From contig NZ_FNPZ01000002.1 in the NCBI RefSeq assembly GCF_900107435.1, positions 574,979 through 638,978 of the forward strand: DNA of 64,000 nt. Direction: 5' to 3'. Positions 1 to 7,159 of the stretch are shown piece by piece. The notes below the pieces were generated by a model. It was not told the DNA's origin and did no database searches. It worked only from the letters and a program-made list of their open reading frames with translations. Made by a program: the position numbers and the translations under genes. The stretch comes from Herbiconiux ginsengi (lineage in GTDB: Bacteria > Actinomycetota > Actinomycetes > Actinomycetales > Microbacteriaceae). How positions within the stretch are numbered: the first letter of the stretch is position 1; every line of letters begins with the position of its first letter.

Positions 1-611
1 CCACCCCCGACGCTCGCACGCACGCGCAGCGGCGCTGCGACGCCCTCACCGACCTCATCCTCGGCCGCCGCGACCGACCCCGCATCACCCCCACCGTGCT
101 CATCACCGCACCCGCCACCACCATCGCCGGTATCTCGGACGACCCCGGCACCCTGCACGGCTACGGACCCATCGACCCCGACACCACCCGTGCCATCGCC
201 GCGACCGCCCCCACCTTCCTCCACGCCCTCCTCCACCCCGAAACCGGCACCCCCACCACCATCACGCGCCACCGGCACCACCCAGTCGCCAGCCCCACCC
301 CCGCTTCGGGCCACGACCGGTACACCCCGTCACCCATCCTCCGCACCGCCCTGACCATGCTCGACGAAACCTGCCGATTCCCGGGCTGTGGGCGCCGCGC
401 CAACCGCTGCGAACTCGACCACACCAAGCCCTGGGCCGACGGCGGAACCACCACCCCCGACAACCTCGCCCACCTCTGCTCCCGACACCACCACCTCAAA
501 CACCAAAGCGGGTGGAAAGTCACCCAAGACCGACACGGCAGACGACACCTGACCTGGACCAGCCCCCGCGGCGCCACCTACACGACCACCCCCGACCCAC
601 CACCCCCGTGA
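1..611 (+). CDS. DUF222/HNH endonuclease-domain protein, C-terminal part
   Basis: The frame is open from the window edge (first full codon at base 3) to the stop at 609-611, so the 5' end lies outside the window. The visible part holds an HNH nuclease module with a zinc knuckle: CRFPGCGRR, then CELDHTKPW, a DGG/DNL stretch, and a final LCSRHHHLKH. This layout (C-x4-C...DH...C-x2-HH) is typical of the DUF222-HNH proteins that occur in many copies in Microbacteriaceae and Mycobacteriaceae. Their cellular role is unproven, and some may derive from mobile elements. The family call is firm. Nuclease activity is inferred from the intact DH and HH residues. Confidence 0.85.
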   Translation, partial: TPDARTHAQRRCDALTDLILGRRDRPRITPTVLITAPATTIAGISDDPGTLHGYGPIDPDTTRAIAATAPTFLHALLHPETGTPTTITRHRHHPVASPTPASGHDRYTPSPILRTALTMLDETCRFPGCGRRANRCELDHTKPWADGGTTTPDNLAHLCSRHHHLKHQSGWKVTQDRHGRRHLTWTSPRGATYTTTPDPPPP

Positions 612-722
612 ACCCGGGACGACCGGTCACGATGCACACAGCGCCGACCCCGACCCACCACCACCCTGACCCCCAGAGCAACCGGCCCGACGTCGCGCGC
701 AGTGTCGACCCCGAATGTTCGA

Positions 723-800
723 GGGGTGTGGTGGGTTTCGGGTTGGGGCGCCTTTGAGCTCCGCTCAACCGAAGCCCCAACCCGAAACCCACCACACCCC
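723..800. terminator. 27-bp perfect inverted repeat between convergent genes
   Basis: Arms 723-749 and 774-800 are exact reverse complements over 27 bases. The 24-base loop contains a second small hairpin (TTGAG at 754-758, CTCAA at 764-768). It lies between the plus-strand HNH gene and the minus-strand DUF2200 gene, where a bidirectional terminator would be useful. There is no U-tract on either side. It could instead be a palindromic repetitive element. Confidence 0.6.
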
Positions 801-875
801 GACCCCACCCGCACAGCACGCAACCTCGCACCCCGACCCCACCGGCTAGGCACCCACGCACCTCGCCGAACCGGC

Positions 876-894
876 CGATCGATCGATCGATCGA
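876..894. repeat. Short tandem CGAT repeat
   Basis: Nearly five units of the tetramer CGAT run from 876 to 894, just downstream of the DUF2200 stop codon. It is a simple-sequence tract and may vary in length by slippage. No function is evident. Confidence 0.8.
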
Positions 895-904
895 GAGCGA
901 GACC

Positions 905-1270
905 TTACCGGGCCGGCGCAGGCTCCCGCAGGATCGACGTCATCTTCTTGCCGCGAGCGACCTCGTCGACCAGCTTGTCCAGGTAGCGGATCTTCTGCAT
1001 CAGCGGGTCGTCGATCTCTTCCACCCGAATCCCACAGATCAAGCCCGTGATGAGAGTCGCATTGGGGTTCATCGCCGGCGCCTCAGCGAAGAAGGTCTCC
1101 AGATCGACCCCATCGGCGATCGCCTTCTGGAGACCGGACTCGTCGTATCCGGTCAGCCAGGTGATCACCTCGTCGAGCTCCGCCTGAGTGTGCTCCTTGC
1201 GCTCGACCTTCTTCACGTAGAGCGAGTAGATGGTGGCGAAGCTGGTGCCGAAAATCCGGTGTCCTGCCAT
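905..1270 (-). CDS. DUF2200 family protein
   Basis: This 121-residue protein starts MAGHRIFGTSFATIYSLYV, which is the hallmark opening of the DUF2200 family of small soluble bacterial proteins of unknown function. The length matches the family. I chose the ATG at 1270 because GGAGG sits a few bases upstream, and the longer open frame to 1357 adds residues that do not look like the family. There are no membrane segments or signal peptide. It is divergent from the small gene at 1384, and the 113 bases between them must hold both promoters. Confidence 0.85.
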   Translation of the reverse strand: MAGHRIFGTSFATIYSLYVKKVERKEHTQAELDEVITWLTGYDESGLQKAIADGVDLETFFAEAPAMNPNATLITGLICGIRVEEIDDPLMQKIRYLDKLVDEVARGKKMTSILREPAPAR

Positions 1271-1383
1271 GGCACTACCTCCTCGACCGCGAGTGATCTC
1301 ATGAACAGGGTAGCGGCCGGGCCGCACGACACGATAGAGAGGACACACGACCTCCACGCAGGAGTAATGACAGGAGATAGACG

Positions 1384-1563
1384 ATGAGCACCTTTGAGTT
1401 CGAAGCCGCGATCGCCGGAGCGAAGGAAGCCGCGAGCGCGGCCAGCTACGACATCCAGAAGCTCCCCGAGGACTCGATCGAGCGACAGGCCCTGCACGGC
1501 GTGATCACGGCCATCGATCGTCTGATTGAAGCCTTCGACGCGCAGACCGACGCGGAGGACTAG
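1384..1563 (+). CDS. Small acidic hypothetical protein (59 aa)
   Basis: This short gene encodes 59 residues starting MSTFEFEAAIAGAKEAA. It is acidic and probably all-helical, with amphipathic character and no membrane segment. Support comes from a good AGGAG site spaced 8 bases before the ATG, high GC at third codon positions, and a stop placed just before the convergent glycosylase gene. I do not recognise the family. It could be a small regulatory or accessory protein. Confidence 0.6.
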   Translation: MSTFEFEAAIAGAKEAASAASYDIQKLPEDSIERQALHGVITAIDRLIEAFDAQTDAED

Positions 1564-1570
1564 ATCCGCT

Positions 1571-2227
1571 TCAGACCCCGCCCGTGACGGGACTGGGCGC
1601 GGTTCCGCCGTACAGTTCGTCGGCTCGCCAGCAATACCAGGCGAGCACACTGCGGTACGGCCGGAACCGCTCCCCCAGCTCCAACAACTCCTTGGGCGTG
1701 GGCGTCGGCACCTGCCACGCCGACCCGTAGCCTTTGCGCACACCGAGATCACCGATCGGCAGCACATCGATGCGACCCAGGTGGATCATCGTGAAGATGT
1801 CAGCGGTCCACTCACCGATACCGCGCACGACGGTGAGTCCCGCCACGATCTGCTCATCGGTGAGGTCGGCGAGGGCCTCGTCATCGACCACCACGGTGCC
1901 GTCGTGCACCTTCGCCGAGAGATCGAGCACGGAAGCGGCCTTCGCCCCGGAGAGACCGACGGCGCGGAGCTCCTCCGGCGAGAACCGCAGGATGCTCTCG
2001 GGTTCGACGGCGTCGGACAGCAGCGCGACGAGCCTCCCGTAGATGGCCCGCGCGGCCGACCCGGCGAGCTGCTGATAGGTGATCGCCCGCACGAGGGCAG
2101 CGAAGTTGCTCTCCGTCGGAGTCGGCAGCCTGACCGGTCCGGTGACCTCGACGAGATGCGCGATCACCGGATCTCTCGCGACCAGCTCATCCGTGCCCCG
2201 ATCGTAGAGATCCTGCCGCGTCGTCAT
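1571..2227 (-). CDS. DNA-3-methyladenine glycosylase II-like (AlkA/HhH-GPD family)
   Basis: This 218-residue protein belongs to the helix-hairpin-helix glycosylase superfamily, which removes alkylated purines from DNA as the first step of base excision repair. The hairpin motif VRGIGEWTAD lies at about residues 134-143, and the catalytic aspartate is D160 in the motif LPIGDLGVRKG. The N-terminal AlkA lobe is absent, so this is the compact single-domain form common in actinobacteria. It is convergent with the small gene ending at 1563, with 7 bases between them. The exact substrate range cannot be told from sequence. Confidence 0.85.
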   Translation of the reverse strand: MTTRQDLYDRGTDELVARDPVIAHLVEVTGPVRLPTPTESNFAALVRAITYQQLAGSAARAIYGRLVALLSDAVEPESILRFSPEELRAVGLSGAKAASVLDLSAKVHDGTVVVDDEALADLTDEQIVAGLTVVRGIGEWTADIFTMIHLGRIDVLPIGDLGVRKGYGSAWQVPTPTPKELLELGERFRPYRSVLAWYCWRADELYGGTAPSPVTGGV

Positions 2228-2284
2228 GGCGCGAGACTAGCCGTGCCACGACGACGACGGAAGACCGACCCGCATCGATGTCGC

Positions 2285-2431
2285 TCAGGCCACATTGTGC
2301 AGGGCCTCGATCGTGGCATCGTAGCGACCCTCGATCTCGGAGAACCATAAGAACGTCACGGCTTCGACGAGAACCTCCATCGCATCCGGCTGCGCTTGCA
2401 GCAGCGCTTCGCGCGATGATGATCGGCACAC
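2285..2431 (-). pseudogene. Possible gene remnant or small ORF
   Basis: On the minus strand 48 codons run from a GTG at 2431 to TGA at 2285. The last 40 residues have strongly GC-biased third positions and look like real protein sequence (VLVEAVTFLWFSEIEGRYD), unlike chance frames nearby. No ribosome-binding site is obvious, and the frame stays open upstream without coding character. I read it as the degraded 3' end of a lost gene. A genuine 48-residue protein is possible. The family is not recognised. Confidence 0.3.
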
Positions 2432-2492
2432 CGGGCTTCCTGGCCCCCTCAGGGGCTGGCGCCACGGCGGCGAGCCGAGGAGGATGACCGAC

Positions 2493-3098
2493 ATGAGCGA
2501 GGCATCCGACAGTGCACGATCCGGCGGCGCACCCTCCGACAGCGGCCGGCCCGACCGCTGGAGCAAGGCGACCGTCTTCCCTGACATGTGGGTGAATCCC
2601 GATGACGATCCGCGGAACGTGGGAGGGAGCAGCCCCGACGGAGAATTGGCGACACTGCAGGGCTTCCTGACCGACTACCGGCTGACGCTCCGGATGAAGT
2701 GCGAGGGACTCGATCCCGAGCAACAGGCCCGCCGCTCGGTGCCTCCCTCGACGATGTCGCTGCTCGGCCTGCTGCGTCATCTCGCCGAGGTGGAGCGCGA
2801 CTGGCAGAACTGGATCACCACGGGCGATCCGCTGCCGCGACTGTATGGCGACGACGACGCCGATTTCGACGGAGCCGTGGCCGATCAGGCGGTCGTCGAC
2901 GAAGCCTCTGTCGCGCTCGCCCGGGAGCAGGCCGCGACCGATGCGCTGCTGGCCGGGCATCCGGACCTCGGAGAACGGATCGGCCGCGAGGACATCGCCG
3001 TTCGGGAACTGCTGGTGCACCGCATCGAGGAATACGCCCGGCACTGCGGGCACGCCGACCTGCTGCGCGAGTGCATCGACGGCCGCGTCGGCCAATGA
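2493..3098 (+). CDS. DinB-like/DUF664 family protein
   Basis: This 201-residue protein has the DinB/DUF664 four-helix-bundle pattern. Metal-ligand histidines appear in the motifs LLRHLAEVERDW and HRIEEYARHCGHADLLRE, and an N-terminal tail of about 30 residues precedes the domain. Members in actinobacteria include mycothiol- and bacillithiol-dependent enzymes, but many have no known reaction. I prefer the second ATG (2493) because AGGAGG ends at 2483, which leaves a 9-base spacer. The upstream ATG at 2484 would directly abut the site. Confidence 0.82.
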   Translation: MSEASDSARSGGAPSDSGRPDRWSKATVFPDMWVNPDDDPRNVGGSSPDGELATLQGFLTDYRLTLRMKCEGLDPEQQARRSVPPSTMSLLGLLRHLAEVERDWQNWITTGDPLPRLYGDDDADFDGAVADQAVVDEASVALAREQAATDALLAGHPDLGERIGREDIAVRELLVHRIEEYARHCGHADLLRECIDGRVGQ

Positions 3099-3110
3099 CC
3101 CCGCCGCCCG

Positions 3111-4070
3111 TCAGCCTCCGGGCGTGAGCACGATCCGGTCGCCCGAGGTCGGCGCATCGGCCCAGGCCTGCTCCACGTGCTCGAGCGGGACGGCTCGCAC
3201 GGCGAGTGCGAACGCATCACCGCTCACGGCAGCGACCAGGGCCTCGAGCTCGGTGAGGATGTCGCGCGTCGACACCGAACCCTGACCGCTGCCGAGCAGC
3301 TGCAGCCGCGTGGCCCGGAGTGCAGCGGAAGGGATCGCGGAATCCGCGCCCGCGACTGAGCCGATCTGGATCCAGCTCAGCAGCCGATCGTCATCCGTCC
3401 GGTTCGGCACGATGGCGCGCAGGGCGCTGCTGGTGGGCTCGCCCCAGAGATAGTCGAGCACCACGTCGACGTCTCGACCCGCTTCGGCGAGCGCGGCGGC
3501 GACCGCGCGCTCGTCGGGGCCGTCGAGCGCGACCGTCACGTCGGCGCCGAGGCCGGCCAGTCGATCGGCCCCTCGCCCGACCGCAGTCACCCGGCCCGCA
3601 CCGAGGTGCCTCGCGACCTGGATCGCGAGCCGGCCCGCGTTGCCGGTGGCCCCGAGCACGAGCACGCTCTGTCCGGGCCGGAGATCGATGCGCCGACGAA
3701 GGGCCACCCACGACGACATCGCCGGGTTCATCGCGGCCGCGATCCGGATCGGATCGGCGCCGGCGGGCAGCACGACGCTCCGTCGGAGGTCGATGACGGT
3801 CTGCTCGGCCATCGAACCGAGCGCGGAATCCGATTGCACGAAGTACCGCAACTCACCATCGGCCGTGCGGGCTACGCCGTCGATCCCCGGCACGAGAGGC
3901 AGCTCGTCGGTGCTGGTGTAGTGGGAGCCGTTCGCCTGCGAGAGCACACGCGGATGCAGGCCCGCAGCGACGACCGGCACCACCTGCTCGTGCGCGCCGA
4001 TCTCGACGGGGAGCGGGAACGTCTCGAAGCGAGGCGCACGATCGAAGCGGGTGACGACGGCGGCTTTCAT
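3111..4070 (-). CDS. MDR-superfamily zinc-type alcohol dehydrogenase/quinone oxidoreductase
   Basis: This 319-residue medium-chain dehydrogenase/reductase has an N-terminal GroES-like fold and a C-terminal Rossmann domain. The NAD(P)H loop reads VLVLGATGNAGRLAIQVA. No zinc-ligand cysteines are present, so it is of the zinc-independent quinone-reductase type. The ATG at 4070 has a clear AAGGAG site. It is divergent from the MarR gene at 4143, and the shared promoter contains two MarR-type palindromes, so it is probably the regulator's target. The physiological substrate is unknown, and detoxification of a small electrophile or quinone is a reasonable guess. Confidence 0.8.
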   Translation of the reverse strand: MKAAVVTRFDRAPRFETFPLPVEIGAHEQVVPVVAAGLHPRVLSQANGSHYTSTDELPLVPGIDGVARTADGELRYFVQSDSALGSMAEQTVIDLRRSVVLPAGADPIRIAAAMNPAMSSWVALRRRIDLRPGQSVLVLGATGNAGRLAIQVARHLGAGRVTAVGRGADRLAGLGADVTVALDGPDERAVAAALAEAGRDVDVVLDYLWGEPTSSALRAIVPNRTDDDRLLSWIQIGSVAGADSAIPSAALRATRLQLLGSGQGSVSTRDILTELEALVAAVSGDAFALAVRAVPLEHVEQAWADAPTSGDRIVLTPGG

Positions 4071-4085
4071 GGCTCTCCTTGTATA

Positions 4086-4122
4086 GTTGGTAATACGAAA
4101 CAGTTTAGTTCGTAATACCAAC
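4086..4122. promoter_or_regulatory. Twin MarR-type operator
   Basis: Two near-identical 13-mers of the form TTsGTAATACsAA lie at 4087-4099 and 4109-4121, with centres 22 bases apart (two helical turns). Each is an imperfect palindrome. They fill the gap between the MDR reductase and marR genes. The most likely ligand is the adjacent MarR protein acting on both promoters. Confidence 0.65.
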
Positions 4123-4142
4123 CAATGCAATCGGAGGCGACG

Positions 4143-4601
4143 ATGACATCATCAGCGCAGAACCCGGCGCCTTCGGATGACACGAGCGCACTGATCGACG
4201 GCCTGGCGCATTCGGCCTTCCTCACGATGGGTGCGCTGACCAGGATCGCCGCCGACCACGATCTCTCACTCACCCAGCTGCGCGTGCTGGCCATCCTGCG
4301 CGACCGCCGGTTGCGGATGACGGATCTCGCCGACTACCTGGGCCTCGAGAAGTCGACCTTGAGCGGGCTCGTCTCGCGGGCCGAGGCACGGGGGCTGGTC
4401 GGCCGGGCGCCCGATCCGTCCGACAAGCGGGCCGTGGAGGTCTTCCTCACCGACGACGGCTTGCACCTGGGTGCGCGCGTCACGGCCGAGATGACCGATC
4501 AGCTGGCGCCGCTGGTCTCCGCCCTGCGCCCGGCGGAGCGCCGTTCCCTGCACGAGTTGCTGGCGAAGGCACTCGATGCGACCGTTCCAATGAAAGCTTG
4601 A
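4143..4601 (+). CDS. MarR family transcriptional regulator
   Basis: This 152-residue winged-helix regulator has its recognition region in LRMTDLADYLGLEKSTLSGL, followed by the MarR wing with DPSDKR. Proteins of this family are dimeric repressors released by small aromatic or oxidising ligands. The ATG at 4143 is preceded by GGAGG with a 5-base spacer, which is a better choice than the ATG at 4125. The twin operator upstream suggests that it represses itself and the divergent reductase. Confidence 0.85.
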   Translation: MTSSAQNPAPSDDTSALIDGLAHSAFLTMGALTRIAADHDLSLTQLRVLAILRDRRLRMTDLADYLGLEKSTLSGLVSRAEARGLVGRAPDPSDKRAVEVFLTDDGLHLGARVTAEMTDQLAPLVSALRPAERRSLHELLAKALDATVPMKA

Positions 4602-4649
4602 CCCGCTCGCCGGAGGGTCCGGCACGGCGGTCAGGTGCCGTCCTCGCCC

Positions 4650-5519
4650 TCAGCCCGACGCAGCCGAAGTCACCGGCTCGGCGGGCGCCGTCGCGAGTGC
4701 TTGCAGGCCGGTGACGCGCAAGAGGTCGAGCTTCGCCTCATCCGCACTCCCGGGCGTGACCGTGTAGACCACGATGCGCAGGTCGCCGCCCGGCACGGTG
4801 AGCACGTCGCAGTCGACCGTGATCGGCCCGACGGGTGTGCGCGTGATGGTCTTGCGGCTGGAGCGGTGCTCCGCCACGCGCGCCTCGGCCCAACGGCGCT
4901 CGAACTCGGGCGATTCGGCCCGCAGCCGGGCCACGAGCCGGGCGAGCGACGGGTCGCGGGGGTACCGGCCGACGGCCGTGCGCAGATCGGCCGCGAGATC
5001 GCTCGCGAAATCCTCCTCGTGCTGGGCGTCGTACTCGATCCCGCTGTGGCCCGAGGTGAAATGCCGCCAGACGAGGTTGCGTTCGATTCCGACGTAGCGC
5101 GACGGATCGCCGGTCAGCGCGGCCCAGAGCGGATTCCAGAGCAGGATGTCATGGGTCGTCGTGAACACCGCGATCGGCACATCGCCGAGGCGGTCGACGA
5201 TGCGCTGCACCCCGGGCGTGACGTGCTGCGGCACCACGCCCCGGGTCGGCGGGGCGACTCCGGCGACCCGGTAGAGATGATCGCGCTCGTCTTCGGTGAG
5301 GCGCAGGGCGAGCGCCAGTGCCCCGAGCAATTGAGGAGACGGATGCGTCGCCCGACCCTGCTCGAGCCGCACGATGTAGTCGACGCTCACCCCGGCGAGC
5401 GCGGCGAGCTCTTCGCGGCGGAGGCCGGCGGTGCGCCGTCCGGCACCGGCGGGCATGCCGACATCCGCCGGACCGACCCGGTCGCGCCAGGATCGCAGCA
5501 CGCTGGCGAATTCGCTCAT
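4650..5519 (-). CDS. XRE-family regulator with MmyB-like ligand-binding domain
   Basis: This 289-residue protein has an N-terminal helix-turn-helix (LRREELAALAGVSVDYIVRLEQGR, about residues 33-56). It is followed by the PAS-like MmyB ligand-binding domain, recognisable by ILLWNPLWAALTGD, the ERNLVW stretch and a closing DLRIVVYTVTPG. MmyB-type regulators bind a lipid-like ligand, and most control a neighbouring short-chain dehydrogenase. That is the case here, since an SDR gene starts 101 bases away in the opposite direction. The ATG at 5519 begins the conserved domain, and the frame upstream of it is shadow. Confidence 0.87.
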   Translation of the reverse strand: MSEFASVLRSWRDRVGPADVGMPAGAGRRTAGLRREELAALAGVSVDYIVRLEQGRATHPSPQLLGALALALRLTEDERDHLYRVAGVAPPTRGVVPQHVTPGVQRIVDRLGDVPIAVFTTTHDILLWNPLWAALTGDPSRYVGIERNLVWRHFTSGHSGIEYDAQHEEDFASDLAADLRTAVGRYPRDPSLARLVARLRAESPEFERRWAEARVAEHRSSRKTITRTPVGPITVDCDVLTVPGGDLRIVVYTVTPGSADEAKLDLLRVTGLQALATAPAEPVTSAASG

Positions 5520-5608
5520 GTCTCCATCCTGCTCCCCCGCCCTGGGCACAGAGTGGTACTCCTGGTCCCCCTGTCGAAGAATGCCTGGGCGATCCGCGTC
5601 GCCGCCCG

Positions 5609-5620
5609 CAGTCTGGACGC
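5609..5620 (+). promoter_or_regulatory. -10-like element, probable leaderless start of the SDR gene
   Basis: CAGTCT at 5609-5614 is followed by 6 bases and then the ATG at 5621. This matches the NANNNT-N6-start pattern seen at several genes in the window. No ribosome-binding site is visible. Confidence 0.35.
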
Positions 5621-6301
5621 ATGACAACGACACTCATCACCGGGGCCAACAAGAGCCTCGGCCTCGAAACCGCTCGACGCCTGATCGACGCCGGCCACAC
5701 CGTCTACGCCGGGATGCGCGACCCCGCGAAGGGCGACGAAGCGCGCGCTCTCGGCGCCCATGTCGTGCAGCTCGACGTCACCGACCAGGCGAGCGTCGAT
5801 GCGGCCTTCGCCGCTTTACCCGAACTCGACGTGCTCGTGAACAACGCGGGCATCCTCGGAACCTCGTTCGGGGTCGACGACCTCTCCGTCGACGCCATGG
5901 CGCACGTGTTCGACACCAACGTGCTCGGCATCGTGCGCGTCACCCAGGCAGCCCTCCCCCTGCTCGGCCGCTCGGCGCATCCGGTCATCGTCAACGTGGC
6001 GTCGGGTGTCGGCTGGCCGCGCTTCCTCAGCACGGAGGGCCGCGACGAGTTCCCGGTTCCCGCCATCCCGTACGCCTCCTCGAAGGCCGCCGTGATCGCA
6101 CTCACGGTGCAGTACGCGAAGAACCTGCCGTCGTTCCGGGTCAACGTGAGCGACCCGGGCTACACCGCCACCGACTTCAACCACCACGGCGGTCACCAGA
6201 CCGTGACGGAGGGGACGGATGCGACGGTGCGCCTCGCGCAGGTCGCTCCCGACGGGCCCACGGGAGAGTTCCACGACCGGTTCGGCCGCATCGACTACTG
6301 A
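5621..6301 (+). CDS. Short-chain dehydrogenase/reductase
   Basis: This 226-residue classical SDR has the cofactor loop TGANKSLG (residues 7-14), the NNAG motif, and the active-site pair in PYASSK. The glycine pattern TGxxxSLG departs slightly from the usual TGxxxGIG. The substrate is unknown. It is divergently paired with the MmyB-type regulator, an arrangement seen in many actinobacteria that implies direct control. The start is the ATG at 5621, since earlier frame extensions overlap the regulator gene. Confidence 0.87.
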   Translation: MTTTLITGANKSLGLETARRLIDAGHTVYAGMRDPAKGDEARALGAHVVQLDVTDQASVDAAFAALPELDVLVNNAGILGTSFGVDDLSVDAMAHVFDTNVLGIVRVTQAALPLLGRSAHPVIVNVASGVGWPRFLSTEGRDEFPVPAIPYASSKAAVIALTVQYAKNLPSFRVNVSDPGYTATDFNHHGGHQTVTEGTDATVRLAQVAPDGPTGEFHDRFGRIDY

Positions 6302-6427
6302 GCGGCACTCGTCACGTCGTCGACGGCCCGGCAGAGCAGCCCGAGTTCCGCGGTGTTGCTCTCTCACGTCGCAGCCGGGGCGTTCGGGCTCGTGCTGCTC
6401 GCTTGCCGCAGACATCTCGGACATGCC

Positions 6428-7060
6428 CTAGGGGCGAGTGAGCACGAACGACGCGACGTGCGCACGCGGCGGCAGAGGCTCCTCGGCCCCGGTTGCCCGA
6501 AAGCCCTCGATCGCCAGTGCCGCGAACCGGCGGGCGGCCGCCACGCGGAGTTCGTCCGTGGCGGCCGACACTCCCCGGCCGGCCATCAGCACGAGCACGA
6601 GGTCGTCGATCACGATGTCGGAGCGCATCGCCCCGGTGGCCTGCGCCCGGCGGCACAGCTCGGCCAGGGCGCGCAGCATGCCGGCCCGATGGGCGGCGAA
6701 GTCGACGGCATCCGGGAAGGTCGACATGAAGGCGTCGATGAAGCCTTGATGGTGCGCGTTCAGCTCACCGATGCGGAACAGCACGGAGCTGAACCCGCGC
6801 CACGGATCGGGGTCGGCGCATCCTTCGGCCACGATCGCCCGACACGCCCGGAGCTCGTCGGTGAACGCCGCCTCGATGAGCGCCTGTTTGGTGGGATACC
6901 GGCGGTAGAGCGTCGCGGGCCCGACCCCGGCCCGGCGCGCGATCGCCCGCATGGGCACCTCGAGGCCGCGCTCGGAGAAGAGCTCTCGCGCCGCCTCGAG
7001 CACCCGCACGCGATTGTCCTCGGCGTCGGATCGCAGGATGTGAGGCAATGGTTCGGCCAT
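6428..7060 (-). CDS. TetR family transcriptional regulator
   Basis: This 210-residue repressor has a typical N-terminal helix-turn-helix (MRAIARRAGVGPATLYRRYPTK, about residues 36-57) and an all-helical ligand-binding domain. It is divergent from an MDR oxidoreductase 99 bases away, which is its likely target. A TAAAGT hexamer lies 7 bases before the ATG and no ribosome-binding site is seen, so the mRNA may be leaderless. The inducer is unknown. The 126 bases downstream of its stop, towards the SDR gene, contain nothing recognisable. Confidence 0.85.
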   Translation of the reverse strand: MAEPLPHILRSDAEDNRVRVLEAARELFSERGLEVPMRAIARRAGVGPATLYRRYPTKQALIEAAFTDELRACRAIVAEGCADPDPWRGFSSVLFRIGELNAHHQGFIDAFMSTFPDAVDFAAHRAGMLRALAELCRRAQATGAMRSDIVIDDLVLVLMAGRGVSAATDELRVAAARRFAALAIEGFRATGAEEPLPPRAHVASFVLTRP

Positions 7061-7067
7061 GCGTCTC

Positions 7068-7073
7068 ACTTTA
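7068..7073 (-). promoter_or_regulatory. -10-like element for tetR
   Basis: On the minus strand TAAAGT lies 7 bases before the ATG at 7060. The spacing suggests a leaderless or near-leaderless transcript. Confidence 0.4.
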
Positions 7074-7080
7074 CCCAAGT

Positions 7081-7094
7081 GGACGGGGGCGTCC
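7081..7094. promoter_or_regulatory. Possible TetR operator
   Basis: A short inverted repeat, GGACG-N4-CGTCC, sits in the tetR/oxidoreductase intergenic region next to the tetR -10 element. The arms are only 5 bases and GC-rich, so chance occurrence is quite possible. Confidence 0.25.
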
Positions 7095-7159
7095 GGTACC
7101 GTCACGGGAAGGCTCGGCAGACGCCGGCGAATCGGATGCGAACAGGAGCGACCACGACG

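Noticed and set aside
1-611. HNH protein as evidence of a mobile intron or homing element
   Set aside because: The cysteine and histidine pattern fits the chromosomal DUF222-HNH family found in many copies in this lineage. No intron structure, integrase or direct repeats were seen nearby.
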